Source: Aliihoeflea sp. 40Bstr573 (GTDB lineage Bacteria > Pseudomonadota > Alphaproteobacteria > Rhizobiales > Rhizobiaceae). Taken from it: a stretch of DNA of 64,000 nucleotides. Shown in pieces: positions 10,578 to 19,863 of this stretch (the stretch's first letter is position 1; the number at the start of each line of letters is the position of its first letter). The stretch is taken from assembly GCF_024105655.1 (NCBI RefSeq), contig NZ_JAAAMH010000001.1:186001-250000 (forward strand). Reading direction: 5' to 3'. The notes beneath the pieces were generated by a model. It was not told the DNA's origin. It saw nothing but the letters and a program-made list of their open reading frames with translations, and did no database searches. A program made the translations under genes and the position numbers.

Positions 10578-11207
10578 GTGTCGGGAAGTCCTGTGGATCG
10601 GCACGCCGCGCCGGTGGAAGGGCTGGTCGCCTATTTCGGATACGGCTCGCTGGTCTGCCGGCTGACGCACCGCACCGAAATCGTCGCCGCCTATCCGGCG
10701 CGACTGAAGGGCTGGCGTCGCCATTGGCGCCCGCGTCCCGACATGCCGGGCTTTCCGGCCGCGCTCCTGACCGTGCGGCCGCAGGACAAAGCCGGCTGCG
10801 ACGGTCTCCTTGTCATCGACCGTGCCGAAAACCTTGCCGATGTCGATGCGCGCGAAGCCCGCTACGACCGCGTTGAGATCAACCGGGCATCGATCGATTG
10901 CGCAGCGAGATTCGACGGGATTCCGATCTATCTCTACGTCGCCGAGACGCAGGTACCGGCACACCCCGCGCCGCCCATGATTTTGCAGTCCTATCTCGAT
11001 GCAGTCATGCATGGCTTTCAAGCCGAGCATGGCGATGACGGTCTTATGCGCTTCCTTGACGAGACGGATGGTTGCGAGATCGGACTTCATGCGGATCGCG
11101 ATCAGCCGCTCTATCCGCGGGCGCTTGCGCATGACGACGCGCGTGCCGCGGCTTTCGATCGCCTGCTCGCGCCCTATCTGGTCGCGCCTTCGGCCAAGCA
11201 GGTGTAG
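10578..11207 (+). CDS. Gamma-glutamylcyclotransferase-like protein
   Basis: A 209-residue protein whose N-terminus contains YFGYGSLV (about residues 19-26), the signature glycine-rich loop of the gamma-glutamylcyclotransferase/AIG2/ChaC fold, followed by a strand with LKGWRRHWRPR. This family releases 5-oxoproline from gamma-glutamyl peptides, including glutathione. The start is a GTG directly abutting the TAA of gor, so translation is coupled; that pairing with glutathione reductase fits a glutathione-related role, by inference. The catalytic Glu cannot be assigned with certainty by eye. The gene ends 80 bases before aroG. Confidence 0.75.
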   Translation: MSGSPVDRHAAPVEGLVAYFGYGSLVCRLTHRTEIVAAYPARLKGWRRHWRPRPDMPGFPAALLTVRPQDKAGCDGLLVIDRAENLADVDAREARYDRVEINRASIDCAARFDGIPIYLYVAETQVPAHPAPPMILQSYLDAVMHGFQAEHGDDGLMRFLDETDGCEIGLHADRDQPLYPRALAHDDARAAAFDRLLAPYLVAPSAKQV

Positions 11208-11287
11208 AATCACCGGCTTTCGTAGTGTAAGGACGCCGCCACGGGCAGGGCGCATACCCGGCCCCCAGGCGATTTTGAACGGGTGCG

Positions 11288-12667
11288 ATGATGACGAAAT
11301 GGTCTCCGAATTCCTGGCGTGACAAGCCGATCCAGCAGGTTCCTGCATATCCGGATCTTGCTGCCCTTGCCGAGACCGAAAAGCAGCTTGCCAGCTATCC
11401 GCCGCTCGTTTTTGCAGGCGAGGCGCGCAAATTGAAGAAGCAGCTTGCCGCCGTTTCCGCCGGCGAAGCCTTCATGCTTCAGGGCGGTGACTGCGCCGAA
11501 AGCTTCGCCGAGCACGGCGCCGACAATATACGCGACTTCTTCCGCGTGTTCCTGCAGATGGCCGTGGTGCTGACCTTCGGCGGCGCGCAGCCGGTGGTGA
11601 AGGTCGGTCGCATTGCCGGCCAGTTCGCCAAGCCGCGCTCGTCCGATATCGAGACGAAGGATGGCGTTGCCCTGCCTTCGTACCGCGGCGACATCATCAA
11701 CGGCATCGAGTTCAGCGAGGAGGCGCGCACGCCGAACCCGGCACGCCAGCGCATGGCCTACCGCCAGTCGGCTGCGACGCTGAACCTCCTGCGCGCCTTC
11801 GCACAGGGCGGCTACGCCAGTCTCGAGAACGTTCACAAATGGATGCTCGGCTTCGTATCTGACAGCCCGCAGTCGGAGCGCTACAAGGCGCTGGCGAACA
11901 GGATCACCGAGACGGTCGATTTCATGAATGCGGTCGGCATCACGTCCGAATCCCACGCGGCGCTGCGCGAGACCGACTTCTACACCAGCCACGAAGCCCT
12001 TCTCCTGGGCTACGAAGAAGCGATGACGCGTGTCGATTCGACCTCGGGTGACTGGTACGCGACGTCCGGCCACATGATCTGGATCGGCGACCGAACGCGC
12101 CAGCCGGACCATGCTCATGTCGAATATTGCCGCGGGATCAAGAACCCGCTCGGCCTGAAATGCGGTCCGTCCATGACGCCCGAGGGATTGATCCGGCTGA
12201 TCGACCTCCTGAACCCGGAGAACGAGGCCGGGCGCCTGACGCTCATTTCGCGTTTCGGGTCAGAAGCGGTTGGCGATCACCTGCCCAAGCTCATCCGCGC
12301 CGTCGAGAAGGAAGGTCGCAAGGTTGTCTGGTCGTGCGATCCGATGCACGGCAACACGATCACGGCTGCCGGCTACAAGACGCGGCCGTTCGATCGCATC
12401 TTGAAGGAAGTGCAGTCCTTCTTCGACGTTCATGCGGCCGAGGGCACTCATGCCGGCGGCATTCATATCGAGATGACGGGCAAGAACGTCACGGAATGCA
12501 CCGGCGGTGCGCGTGCCGTGCGCGACGAGGATCTGCAGGATCGCTACCACACCCATTGCGACCCGCGCCTCAATGCCGACCAGGCGCTTGAACTGGCCTT
12601 CCTGGTGAGCGAACTTCTCGCCAAGAAGACGCACGGCCAGGCACCGCGCCAAGCCGTCAACGCCTGA
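11288..12667 (+). CDS. aroG: 3-deoxy-7-phosphoheptulonate synthase, class II
   Basis: Condenses phosphoenolpyruvate and erythrose 4-phosphate, the entry to the shikimate pathway. The 459-residue protein is of the plant-like class II type rather than E. coli AroFGH. Metal-binding residues are visible: Cys69 in LQGGDCAES, His in SCDPMHGNT (about 351), Glu in IHIEMTGKN (about 393) and Asp in HTHCDPRLN (about 423). GGDCAESF and KNVTECTGG are class II hallmarks. Two ATGs (11288, 11291) are adjacent and cannot be told apart. The symbol aroG is used loosely; aroF or aroH are also used for this class. No regulatory leader peptide was seen upstream. Confidence 0.93.
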   Translation: MMTKWSPNSWRDKPIQQVPAYPDLAALAETEKQLASYPPLVFAGEARKLKKQLAAVSAGEAFMLQGGDCAESFAEHGADNIRDFFRVFLQMAVVLTFGGAQPVVKVGRIAGQFAKPRSSDIETKDGVALPSYRGDIINGIEFSEEARTPNPARQRMAYRQSAATLNLLRAFAQGGYASLENVHKWMLGFVSDSPQSERYKALANRITETVDFMNAVGITSESHAALRETDFYTSHEALLLGYEEAMTRVDSTSGDWYATSGHMIWIGDRTRQPDHAHVEYCRGIKNPLGLKCGPSMTPEGLIRLIDLLNPENEAGRLTLISRFGSEAVGDHLPKLIRAVEKEGRKVVWSCDPMHGNTITAAGYKTRPFDRILKEVQSFFDVHAAEGTHAGGIHIEMTGKNVTECTGGARAVRDEDLQDRYHTHCDPRLNADQALELAFLVSELLAKKTHGQAPRQAVNA

Positions 12668-12676
12668 GACAAGGCC

Positions 12677-13915
12677 ATGACCGAGCCGGCGATCCGCACG
12701 ACGTGCTGCATCGCCGGCGGCGGGCCGGCCGGAATGATGCTTGGCCTGCTTCTCGCACGGGCCGGGATCGACGTGGTCGTCATGGAGAAGCATGACGACT
12801 TCCTGCGTGACTTTCGCGGCGACACGCTCCACCCCTCGACGCTGCAGGTGATGCACGAACTGGGATATCTCAGTGAGTTGCTCACCCTGCCTCATCAGAA
12901 AGTGGAAGATATTTCGGCCGAAATCGGCGACGAACTGGTGACTGTCGCCGATTTCCGGCACTTGCCCGTCAAGTGCCCGGCCGTCGTCTTGATGCCGCAG
13001 TGGGATTTCCTCGACTTCCTGCGCCGAAAGGCCGAAGCTTATCCGAACTTTCGCTGTCTTATGGGATGCGATGCGCGCGAAATCGTGCTCCGCGATGGCC
13101 GGGTGCGCGGTCTCGAGGCGCTTAAAGGCGGTCAGCCGATTGCCATCGAGGCAGATCTCGTCGTTGCCGCCGACGGGCGCCGGTCGCGGCTGCGCGAAGC
13201 GGCAGGGCTCAAGGTCGAACCGCGCGGCGCGCCGATAGACGTCATGTGGTTTCGCGTCGCGCGCCTGCCTACCGATACCAACGCGACGGGCGGTCGCTTC
13301 GACGCCGGCCGCATCTTCGTGCGCCTTTATCGCGGCGACTATTGGCAGTGCGGCTATGTCATCGCCAAGGGCAAGGCAGAGACGATCGAGGCGAAGGGCA
13401 TCGACGCCTTTCGCCGCGAGATCGCGAGCCTCGGCCGTTGGGACCTCGCACGATTGGAAGCCGACCTGCCGGATTTCTCCTCTGTCCGCGTACTTTCGGT
13501 CGCCGTGGATCGGCTGCGGCAATGGTGGATGCCGGGTTTGCTGTGCATCGGCGATGCGGCACACGCCATGACGCCGGTGGGCGGCGTCGGCATCAACCTC
13601 GCGATCCAGGATGCAGTCGCGGCCGCCAACATTCTCGGCGATCCGCTGAATGAGGGCAGGCTTGGCGACGGCGACCTCGCAGCCGTCCAGCGCCGGCGCA
13701 GCCTGCCGACGAGGTTGACGCAGGCAGCGCAGGTCTTCGCGCAGGAGAGGATACTGGCGCCGACGCTGCGTCAGAGGCGCGGCAACAAGACCCGCCTTCC
13801 TGTGCCGCTCCGCCTCATCCGCCGGTTTCCGCTGCTGCGGCGCATTCCAGCACGGTTGATTGGCATGGGAGCGCGCCCCGAGCATGTCAGGTCAGGCGGC
13901 GGCCCTGCCGGTTGA
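12677..13915 (+). CDS. FAD-dependent monooxygenase (PHBH fold)
   Basis: A 412-residue aromatic-hydroxylase-type flavoprotein. It shows the N-terminal Rossmann motif CIAGGGPAGMMLG, the middle DG motif VVAADGRRSRLR (about residues 155-170) that touches both FAD and NAD(P)H, and the GD motif CIGDAAHAMTPVGG (about 290-305). The substrate is not predictable; relatives are often annotated simply as FAD-dependent oxidoreductase. It starts 9 bases after aroG and may share its transcript. The last 24 bases overlap the end of the convergent lipid kinase gene. The C-terminal 60 residues are unusually rich in Arg. Confidence 0.8.
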   Translation: MTEPAIRTTCCIAGGGPAGMMLGLLLARAGIDVVVMEKHDDFLRDFRGDTLHPSTLQVMHELGYLSELLTLPHQKVEDISAEIGDELVTVADFRHLPVKCPAVVLMPQWDFLDFLRRKAEAYPNFRCLMGCDAREIVLRDGRVRGLEALKGGQPIAIEADLVVAADGRRSRLREAAGLKVEPRGAPIDVMWFRVARLPTDTNATGGRFDAGRIFVRLYRGDYWQCGYVIAKGKAETIEAKGIDAFRREIASLGRWDLARLEADLPDFSSVRVLSVAVDRLRQWWMPGLLCIGDAAHAMTPVGGVGINLAIQDAVAAANILGDPLNEGRLGDGDLAAVQRRRSLPTRLTQAAQVFAQERILAPTLRQRRGNKTRLPVPLRLIRRFPLLRRIPARLIGMGARPEHVRSGGGPAG

Positions 13916-14812
13916 GCCGACGCTCTCGCCGGCCGCTGATGGCGCGAAGATACTGATCGCTGCCGGGTGGACCTTGAAATGCGCCGGCGTCTGCGTGACG
14001 ATCTCACCATCCGTGTTGACCGGGCGTGGCCGGTCCGTTTCGATGTCGAACTCGACGCAGCGCGCGGTGCGCACCTCTTTCCAGGCGCCATGACGGCCTG
14101 AGCGGAACGAGCGCAGCATCAGCGCAAGCTTCCAGACATTGGTGAGTTCGAGGCTATACAGGTCGAGATGGCCGTCATCGATCGCGGCCGTTTCCTCGAC
14201 GACGTTGCCGCCGCCATAGTGCCGGCCGTTGCCGACGGCGATCTGGTAGGTCGAAACGCGGATCGTTTCGCCCTTCTCGGTGATCGTTGCCTTGAACGGG
14301 CGCACCTTGGTCAGGACGCGGCTCGCCGCGATCGCATAGCCGAGACGGCCCCAGCGCTTCTTGGTCTGCGGGTCGAGGCTCTGGGCAAGTTCGGTGGAAA
14401 GGCCGATCGAGGCGACGTTGAAGAACGCATGGCCGTTGACGGTGCCTACATCGACTTTTCGCGTATGGCCGGCGGCAATTACGTCCGCAGCCTCCTCGAG
14501 GTCCATCGGAATGTTGAGGGTGCGGGCAAGATCGTTTGCTGTGCCCATCGGCATGATGCCCATCGGCAGGCCCGATTCCATGACCGCCACGGCGGCCGAG
14601 GATACGGTACCGTCGCCGCCGCAGACGATAACGAGATCGGCCATTTCGCGCAGGCGAACGATGTCGCGCGCAAGCTCGGGCAGCGCCTCGAAAGGCTCGA
14701 CCGTGACGTCAAGCCCGCCAGCTTTCAGGCGCGCCAAAATGGGTTCCACGGGTTCGCGCCCGCGGCGCGCCTTTGGATTGACGAGAAAGAGGGCGCGTCT
14801 GCCGGTCTGCAA
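13892..14812 (-). CDS. Diacylglycerol/lipid kinase family protein
   Basis: A catalytic-domain lipid kinase of the YegS/BmrU type. Near the N-terminus it has FLVNPKARRG, then the nucleotide-binding VIVCGGDGTVSSAA and GIMPMGTANDLARTL, and DVGTVNGHAFFNVASIG; GGDGT is the family signature. The natural lipid substrate is unknown. Start: I favour TTG 14812, which has AAAGGA six bases upstream and gives 306 residues, the usual length. An in-frame ATG at 14950 would add 46 residues with no ribosome site and no family similarity that I recognise. The 3' end overlaps the convergent flavin monooxygenase by 24 bases. Confidence 0.85.
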   Translation of the reverse strand: MQTGRRALFLVNPKARRGREPVEPILARLKAGGLDVTVEPFEALPELARDIVRLREMADLVIVCGGDGTVSSAAVAVMESGLPMGIMPMGTANDLARTLNIPMDLEEAADVIAAGHTRKVDVGTVNGHAFFNVASIGLSTELAQSLDPQTKKRWGRLGYAIAASRVLTKVRPFKATITEKGETIRVSTYQIAVGNGRHYGGGNVVEETAAIDDGHLDLYSLELTNVWKLALMLRSFRSGRHGAWKEVRTARCVEFDIETDRPRPVNTDGEIVTQTPAHFKVHPAAISIFAPSAAGESVGSTGRAAA

Positions 14813-15112
14813 GTTCAATCCTTTCCGGTTCGCGAGTCTTCGCCAGATAGGCACTGTAACTTGCGATTGCGAGCTTTTGCTGGACTTCAGCTGACGTACG
14901 GCAATCGGCGATGGCCACAAAATGCGCCGGCTGGCAATCTGCTTACCCATAGATGCAGGTTTACGGATGAAGCGAGCTGAGAGCTGCCTTTCTGGTCCGA
15001 CGACGCGCTGCCCAACACCTGCACAACTGGAACGGCTCGGTCGACTGAACGCTGCGTCGCCCTTGGCGCGAGGACGCCGGCGTGCCTATTTGCGGGTCGA
15101 ACGGAGCCTGTG
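14813..15112. other. Divergent region between lipid kinase and hemerythrin-like gene
   Basis: About 300 bases lie between the preferred lipid kinase start and the hemerythrin-like gene. It includes the possible 46-codon kinase extension (14813-14950). I saw no RNA gene, terminator or convincing promoter hexamers here. Confidence 0.45.
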
Positions 15113-15703
15113 ATGGATGATATCGACCCCAAGCTGTATCTCGAAACCCGCCTCGGCCTGCCAGAGGATCTGCGATTCCTCGTCGAGAAGTATCCACGCG
15201 ATAGCTGGGCCGGGCATCGCAACGTCCACGGGATGGCGTCCATGTGGCTGCAGCGGCACGACATGTTCCGCGAACTGGGAGGCATCCTAACCGGCTCGAT
15301 CGCCGACTATCGCGAGGGTCGAACGGATGCGCGTGGTTTCGCACAGTTTTTCGGGCCGCGCCTCAACTTCTTCCTTGGTCAGCTCGACGGGCATCACAAT
15401 ATTGAGGATCATCACTACTTCCCGATCTTCGCGCGCGTCGAGACGCGGCTGAAACGCGGCTTCGACATTCTCGATGCCGATCATCATCTCATCCACGATG
15501 CGCTGGAGATGAACGCGCAGACCGCCAATGCCTTCCTCCAGGCGCTGACGGGTGACACCGACGCGCAGCACTACGCCGCCGACGCATATGCGGACCAGAA
15601 TTCGCGGCTCGTCGCCATGCTGGCCCGCCATCTCGACGACGAGGAAGACCTGATCATTCCGCTGATTCTCGACAAGGGCGACCGCGAACTCGGTGGATAT
15701 TGA
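15113..15703 (+). CDS. Hemerythrin-like HHE-domain protein
   Basis: A cytoplasmic 196-residue protein with a hemerythrin-like four-helix bundle. Candidate di-iron ligands are in WAGHRNVHGMA (about residue 35), DGHHNIEDHHYFP (about 95-107), DADHHLIHDALEMN (about 122-135) and HLDDEED (about 175). Such proteins bind oxygen, nitric oxide or iron, and some serve redox sensing; the role here is unknown. The start is ATG 15113, six bases after GGAG; a GTG sits immediately before it. The gene is followed 43 bases later by the decayed glycosylase gene with its own ribosome site. Confidence 0.82.
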   Translation: MDDIDPKLYLETRLGLPEDLRFLVEKYPRDSWAGHRNVHGMASMWLQRHDMFRELGGILTGSIADYREGRTDARGFAQFFGPRLNFFLGQLDGHHNIEDHHYFPIFARVETRLKRGFDILDADHHLIHDALEMNAQTANAFLQALTGDTDAQHYAADAYADQNSRLVAMLARHLDDEEDLIIPLILDKGDRELGGY

Positions 15704-15746
15704 TCCGCGCTTGCGGTTCGATAGTCTGCGCGGCGGAGGATCATTC

Positions 15747-16460
15747 ATGAAATCGTTCGAGGAAATCCGTGCGCGGGCAGCCGATCGCAAGGGCGGCAAC
15801 GACGTTCTGCAATCGCTCCTGGGGCCGCGCTCCGACATTAACGCGCTCGCCAGGCTGCCGGATGATCGCGTCCTTTTGACCATGGCAAACCGCATTTTCG
15901 CGGCCGGCTTTGTGTGACGGGTGATCGAACAGAAATGGCCGGGCTTCGAGGCCGCCTTCCTCGGCTTCGAGCCGCGCGCGCTCCTCTTCCAGCCGGACGA
16001 TTTCTGGCACGATCTTTCGCTCGACAAAAGCATCATCCGCAACCCGCAAAAGATCGCTTCGGTGCGCGAGAATGCGGCCTTCGTCGCCCGCATTTCCGAG
16101 GAGCATGGAGGCTTCGGCCGGTTTCTTGCCGAATGGCCGGCAGGCGACCAGCTTGGTCTGACGGCATTTCTGGGCAAGAACGGAAGCCGGTTGGGTGGCA
16201 ATACGGGTCACTATCTCCTGCGCTGGCTTGGCTGGGACACCTACATCGTCTCGGCCGACATGGTCGCGGCGCTGCGCGATGCCGGACTTGGCATCGCCGA
16301 AAAGCCGACCTCGAAGAAGGATCAGGCCGCGATCCAGGCGTAGATGAGCGCATGGTCCGACGAGACCGGGCTGCCGCGCGCCCAAATCTTGCGCGTGCTC
16401 TCGATGTCGATCGGAACCAATCACACCGCCGAGGAATTGCGCGCCTATGTGGGCGAGTGA
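15747..16460 (+). pseudogene. DNA-3-methyladenine glycosylase I homologue with two in-frame stops
   Basis: One continuous 238-codon frame resembles the HhH-GPD-type 3-methyladenine DNA glycosylases common in alphaproteobacteria (FEEIRARAADRKGG at the start, VIEQKWPGFEAAF, IIRNPQKIASVRENAAF, LGGNTGHYLLRWLG, EKPTSKKDQAAIQA, then LRVLSMSIG near the end). It is interrupted by TGA at 15915-15917, where relatives have Trp (AGF-x-W-K/R-VIE), and by TAG at 16341-16343. No frameshift or deletion is visible, and a GGAGGA ribosome site precedes the ATG. Each stop is one transition from a sense codon (TGG, and possibly CAG). As read it gives three fragments, so repair activity should be lost unless stops are suppressed. 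Family assignment is from recall of homologues. Confidence 0.82.
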
Positions 16461-16512
16461 ACGTCGCTGCTGCGCCATTGCCCGCCGAACGCGCCCGCGC
16501 TAGACGAACGCA

Positions 16513-18192
16513 ATGACCAAGACGCCCGACATTCTCCGCATCGCCATCGCGCAGCTCAATCCGACTGTCGGCGACATTGCCGGCAACCTCGCCAAGGCCC
16601 GTGACGCTCGCGCGGATGCGGCACGACAGGGTGCGGACCTCATCCTCTTCACCGAACTCTTCATTGCGGGCTATCCGCCGGAAGATCTCGTCTTGAAGCG
16701 CGCCTTCGTCGCTGCCTGCGAGAAGGCGGTCGGCGACCTTGCAGCGGATACGGCCGATGGCGGACCGGGCATCGTCATCGGCACGCCGTTGGCTCGCAAG
16801 AGCGGGTTGCACAACTCGGTCGTCGTGGCCGACGGGGGCAGGATCGTCGCCGAACGCTATAAGCTCGATCTGCCGAACTATGGCGAGTTCGACGAAAAAC
16901 GGGTGTTCCAGCCGGGTCCGGACATGCCGGGACCGGTCAATTTCCGCGGCATTCGGCTCGGCATCCCGATCTGCGAGGACATTTGGGGCGACCTCGGCGT
17001 CTGCGAGACGCTGGCAGAGGCCGGCGCCGAACTGCTTCTCGTGCCCAATGGCTCGCCCTATTACCGCAGCAAGACGGATATTCGCCAGCAGGTCGTCATC
17101 CGCGAAGTAATCGAAAGCGGCCTGCCGCTGATATACGCCAACCAGCTCGGCGGGCAGGATGAACTGATCTTTGACGGTGCGTCATTCGCCATCAATGCCG
17201 ACAAGTCGCTCGCCTTCCAGATGAGCCCATTCGAGGAGACGCTGGCCGTCACCACCTGGCGGCGCGGCGCGGACGATTCCTGGGCCTGCACAGAAGGCCC
17301 TCGCGCGATTCTGCCCGACGTGAAGGAGGCCGATTATCGCGCCTGCATGCTGGGGCTTCGGGACTACGTCAACAAGAATGGCTTCAAGACCGTGGTGCTC
17401 GGCTTGTCGGGCGGCATCGATTCCGCGATCTGTGCCGCGCTTGCGGTCGATGCGCTCGGCGAGGAGCGCGTTCGCACGATCATGATGCCGTATCGCTACA
17501 CCTCCAAGGATTCGCTGAAGGATGCCGAGGACTGCGCCCGTGCGCTTGGCTGCCGCTACGACATCGTGCCCATCGCTGAGCCGGTCGAAGGATTCTCAAA
17601 CGCGCTCGCTCAGGTCTTCGAGGGTACGGAAGAGGGAATCACCGAAGAAAACTTGCAAAGCCGCGCGCGCGGCGTGATCCTGATGGCAGTGTCGAACAAG
17701 TTCGGCGCGATGGTCGTGACCACCGGCAACAAGTCGGAAATGTCGGTCGGCTACGCGACGCTTTATGGCGACATGAATGGCGGCTTCAATCCGATCAAGG
17801 ATCTTTACAAGATGCAGGTCTATGGCCTGTCGGCGTGGCGTAACACGACGGTCCCGCCCGGCGCGCTCGGTCCGGCAGGTGAGGTGATTCCGCAGAGCAT
17901 CATCGACAAGGCACCCTCCGCCGAGCTTCGTCCCGACCAGACCGACCAGGATTCGCTGCCGCCCTATCCGGTACTGGACGACATCCTCGAATGCCTCGTC
18001 GAAAACGAGATGGGCGTCGACGAGATCGTCGCGCGCGGGCATGACCGCGAACTGGTCCACCGCGTCGAGCACCTGCTCTACATCGCCGAATACAAGCGCC
18101 GACAGGCCGCGCCGGGCGTGAAGATCACGAAGAAGAATTTCGGACGCGACCGCCGCTATCCGATCACCAATCGCTTCCGCGACCGGAGCTGA
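16513..18192 (+). CDS. nadE: Glutamine-dependent NAD+ synthetase
   Basis: Amidates nicotinic acid adenine dinucleotide to NAD+, the last step of NAD synthesis, taking ammonia from glutamine. The 559-residue protein fuses an N-terminal nitrilase-type glutaminase (Glu48 in [13 protein letters not shown], Lys in [13 protein letters not shown], Cys in PICEDIWGD) to a C-terminal synthetase with the pyrophosphatase loop [12 protein letters not shown] (about residues 293-304) and [17 protein letters not shown]. This is the usual bacterial two-domain form. It starts 52 bases after the decayed glycosylase frame and is followed by gltX1 after 8 bases, so the two are probably co-transcribed. Confidence 0.95.
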   Translation: MTKTPDILRIAIAQLNPTVGDIAGNLAKARDARADAARQGADLILFTELFIAGYPPEDLVLKRAFVAACEKAVGDLAADTADGGPGIVIGTPLARKSGLHNSVVVADGGRIVAERYKLDLPNYGEFDEKRVFQPGPDMPGPVNFRGIRLGIPICEDIWGDLGVCETLAEAGAELLLVPNGSPYYRSKTDIRQQVVIREVIESGLPLIYANQLGGQDELIFDGASFAINADKSLAFQMSPFEETLAVTTWRRGADDSWACTEGPRAILPDVKEADYRACMLGLRDYVNKNGFKTVVLGLSGGIDSAICAALAVDALGEERVRTIMMPYRYTSKDSLKDAEDCARALGCRYDIVPIAEPVEGFSNALAQVFEGTEEGITEENLQSRARGVILMAVSNKFGAMVVTTGNKSEMSVGYATLYGDMNGGFNPIKDLYKMQVYGLSAWRNTTVPPGALGPAGEVIPQSIIDKAPSAELRPDQTDQDSLPPYPVLDDILECLVENEMGVDEIVARGHDRELVHRVEHLLYIAEYKRRQAAPGVKITKKNFGRDRRYPITNRFRDRS

Positions 18193-18200
18193 GCCCAAAA

Positions 18201-19574
18201 ATGACCGTCACCGTTCGCTTTGCGCCGTCGCCGACCGGCCACATCCACATCGGCAATGCGCGCACGGCGCTGTTCAATTGGCTGTTCGCCCGCAAGGCCG
18301 ATGGCCGCTTCATCCTGCGCTTCGATGACACGGACGTCGCGCGCTCCAAGCAGGAATATGCCGACCAGATTCAAAAGGACCTGTTCTGGCTCGGCATCAA
18401 GCCCGACGTGACCGTGCATCAATCTGCGCGATTTGCGACTTACGACGCGGCGGTGGAGACGCTGAAGGCGAAGGGCCTGCTTTATCCCTGCTACGAGACG
18501 GCGGAGGAGCTGGAGCGCAAGCGCAAGCTGCGCCTGACGCGACGGCTGCCGCCGGTCTACGGCCGCGAGGCGCTCAAGGTCACGGCTGACGAGAAGGCGG
18601 CGTTCGAGGCGGAAGGCCGCAAGCCACACTGGCGCTTCCTCCTGCCGAACTTCGAGAGCGACCCGTTTGCGCCTCAACGCACGGAAGTCCACTGGGACGA
18701 CGTGGTGCGCGGTCCACAGACAGTCGATCTTGCCTCGATGTCCGATCCGGTGCTGGTCCGCGAGGACGGCAGCTATCTCTACACACTGCCTTCCGTCGCT
18801 GACGACATCGAGATGGGCATCACCCATGTCATTCGCGGCGACGACCATGTGACGAATACAGGCGCGCAGATTGCGCTCTTCAAGGCGCTTGGCGCTTTGC
18901 CGCCGGGCTTCGGACACCACAACCTTCTGACGACCAGCACGGGCGAAGGGCTTTCGAAGCGCACTGGCTCCCTGTCGATCAAGGGCCTGCGCGAGTCCGG
19001 CATCGAGCCGCTGGCGGTCGTGTCGCTGGCGGTGCTGATCGGCACTTCGGAGAACGTGGCTGCGGTCCACTCGCTTGACGAACTTGCAGACCGGTTCGAC
19101 CCGACTGCGACATCGAAATCGGCGGCGAAATTCGATCCGGCCGATCTCGACGGTCTTAATCGTGACGTGCTCCATGCGATGCCCTTCGCGATTGCAAAGG
19201 CACGGCTGGCCGAACTCGGCGTCGATGGCGAAAAGGCCGAACCGTTCTGGCTGGCGGTGCGGGGGAATCTCGACCGGTTCGAACAGGCGGCAGACTGGTG
19301 GGCAATCTTGTCGCCGAAGGGCCGACCGGCCTATGCGGCATCCGATGAGGATCGCGCGTTCCTAGAGCAGGCCTTCGCCGAACTGCCGGTCGCGCCCTGG
19401 GATCAGATGACGTGGAAGATCTGGACCGACCGCGTAAAGCAGGTGACGGGCCGCAAGGGCAGGGCCCTTTTTCTGCCGCTGAGATTGGCGCTTACAGGCC
19501 GGGAGTCCGGACCGGAGCTCGCAAATCTATTGCCGCTTCTGGGGCGGGAAGAAAGCTTGGCCCGACGACCCTGA
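18201..19574 (+). CDS. gltX1: Glutamyl-tRNA synthetase, first paralogue
   Basis: Class I synthetase charging tRNA with glutamate. The 457-residue protein has [21 protein letters not shown] (HIGH-type motif) and [13 protein letters not shown] (KMSKS-type motif). It differs clearly from the second gltX in this window (37302-38726): here the signature is IHIGNAR with a GLSKRTG loop, there LHIGGAR with KLSKRHG. In Rhizobiales two gltX genes are normal; one may be the non-discriminating form that also makes Glu-tRNA(Gln) for GatCAB, but which one cannot be settled by eye. It lies 8 bases after nadE. Its 3' end overlaps the convergent small secreted-protein gene by 83 bases. Confidence 0.92.
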   Translation: MTVTVRFAPSPTGHIHIGNARTALFNWLFARKADGRFILRFDDTDVARSKQEYADQIQKDLFWLGIKPDVTVHQSARFATYDAAVETLKAKGLLYPCYETAEELERKRKLRLTRRLPPVYGREALKVTADEKAAFEAEGRKPHWRFLLPNFESDPFAPQRTEVHWDDVVRGPQTVDLASMSDPVLVREDGSYLYTLPSVADDIEMGITHVIRGDDHVTNTGAQIALFKALGALPPGFGHHNLLTTSTGEGLSKRTGSLSIKGLRESGIEPLAVVSLAVLIGTSENVAAVHSLDELADRFDPTATSKSAAKFDPADLDGLNRDVLHAMPFAIAKARLAELGVDGEKAEPFWLAVRGNLDRFEQAADWWAILSPKGRPAYAASDEDRAFLEQAFAELPVAPWDQMTWKIWTDRVKQVTGRKGRALFLPLRLALTGRESGPELANLLPLLGREESLARRP

Positions 19575-19839
19575 CGGGCGGCAGATCGTCGAGATCGCGC
19601 AATTCGGGTTCCACGACCGGCGCAGCCGGTGGCGCTGGCTGCGCGTAGTCGGCCAGGGACGCGCCGATCACGATCAAGCTGCCATTCGAGATCATGGCGC
19701 GCATCCGCGCAGGCGAGGCTCTGCACCCCGTATCGTGAAACGAAGCCGAAACGGCTTCGCAGGCGAGCGCATCGCCTCCGGCCAGGACCAAGGCAAGGAG
19801 GACCGGCACCGCGAATCGCAATTTGCTCGAACGGATCAT
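19492..19839 (-). CDS. Small exported protein of unknown function
   Basis: A 115-residue frame on the minus strand with a credible signal peptide: MIRSSKLR then a hydrophobic core ([14 protein letters not shown]) and ALAC near residue 26. Two Cys (about residues 27 and 38) follow the cleavage region and could pair. The remainder is Pro/Ala rich without a recognised domain. It fills the gap between gltX1 and maeB, but the last 83 bases overlap gltX1 in antisense and no ribosome site is obvious; an ATG at 19851 would add four residues. The signal peptide makes it more than a chance frame, yet it remains uncertain. Confidence 0.5.
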   Translation of the reverse strand: MIRSSKLRFAVPVLLALVLAGGDALACEAVSASFHDTGCRASPARMRAMISNGSLIVIGASLADYAQPAPPAAPVVEPELRDLDDLPPVRVVGPSFLPAPEAAIDLRAPVRTPGL

Positions 19840-19863
19840 GCAAGGACGCATAGCGCGCCGCGA

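Noticed and set aside
12260-13885. A 541-codon minus frame across aroG and the monooxygenase
   Set aside because: Spans two genes with full motif sets; composition is that of an antisense shadow.
15915-15917. TGA read as selenocysteine or Trp in the glycosylase frame
   Set aside because: A second, different stop (TAG) follows in frame, many genes here end in TGA, and no recoding hairpin is apparent; decay or error is simpler.
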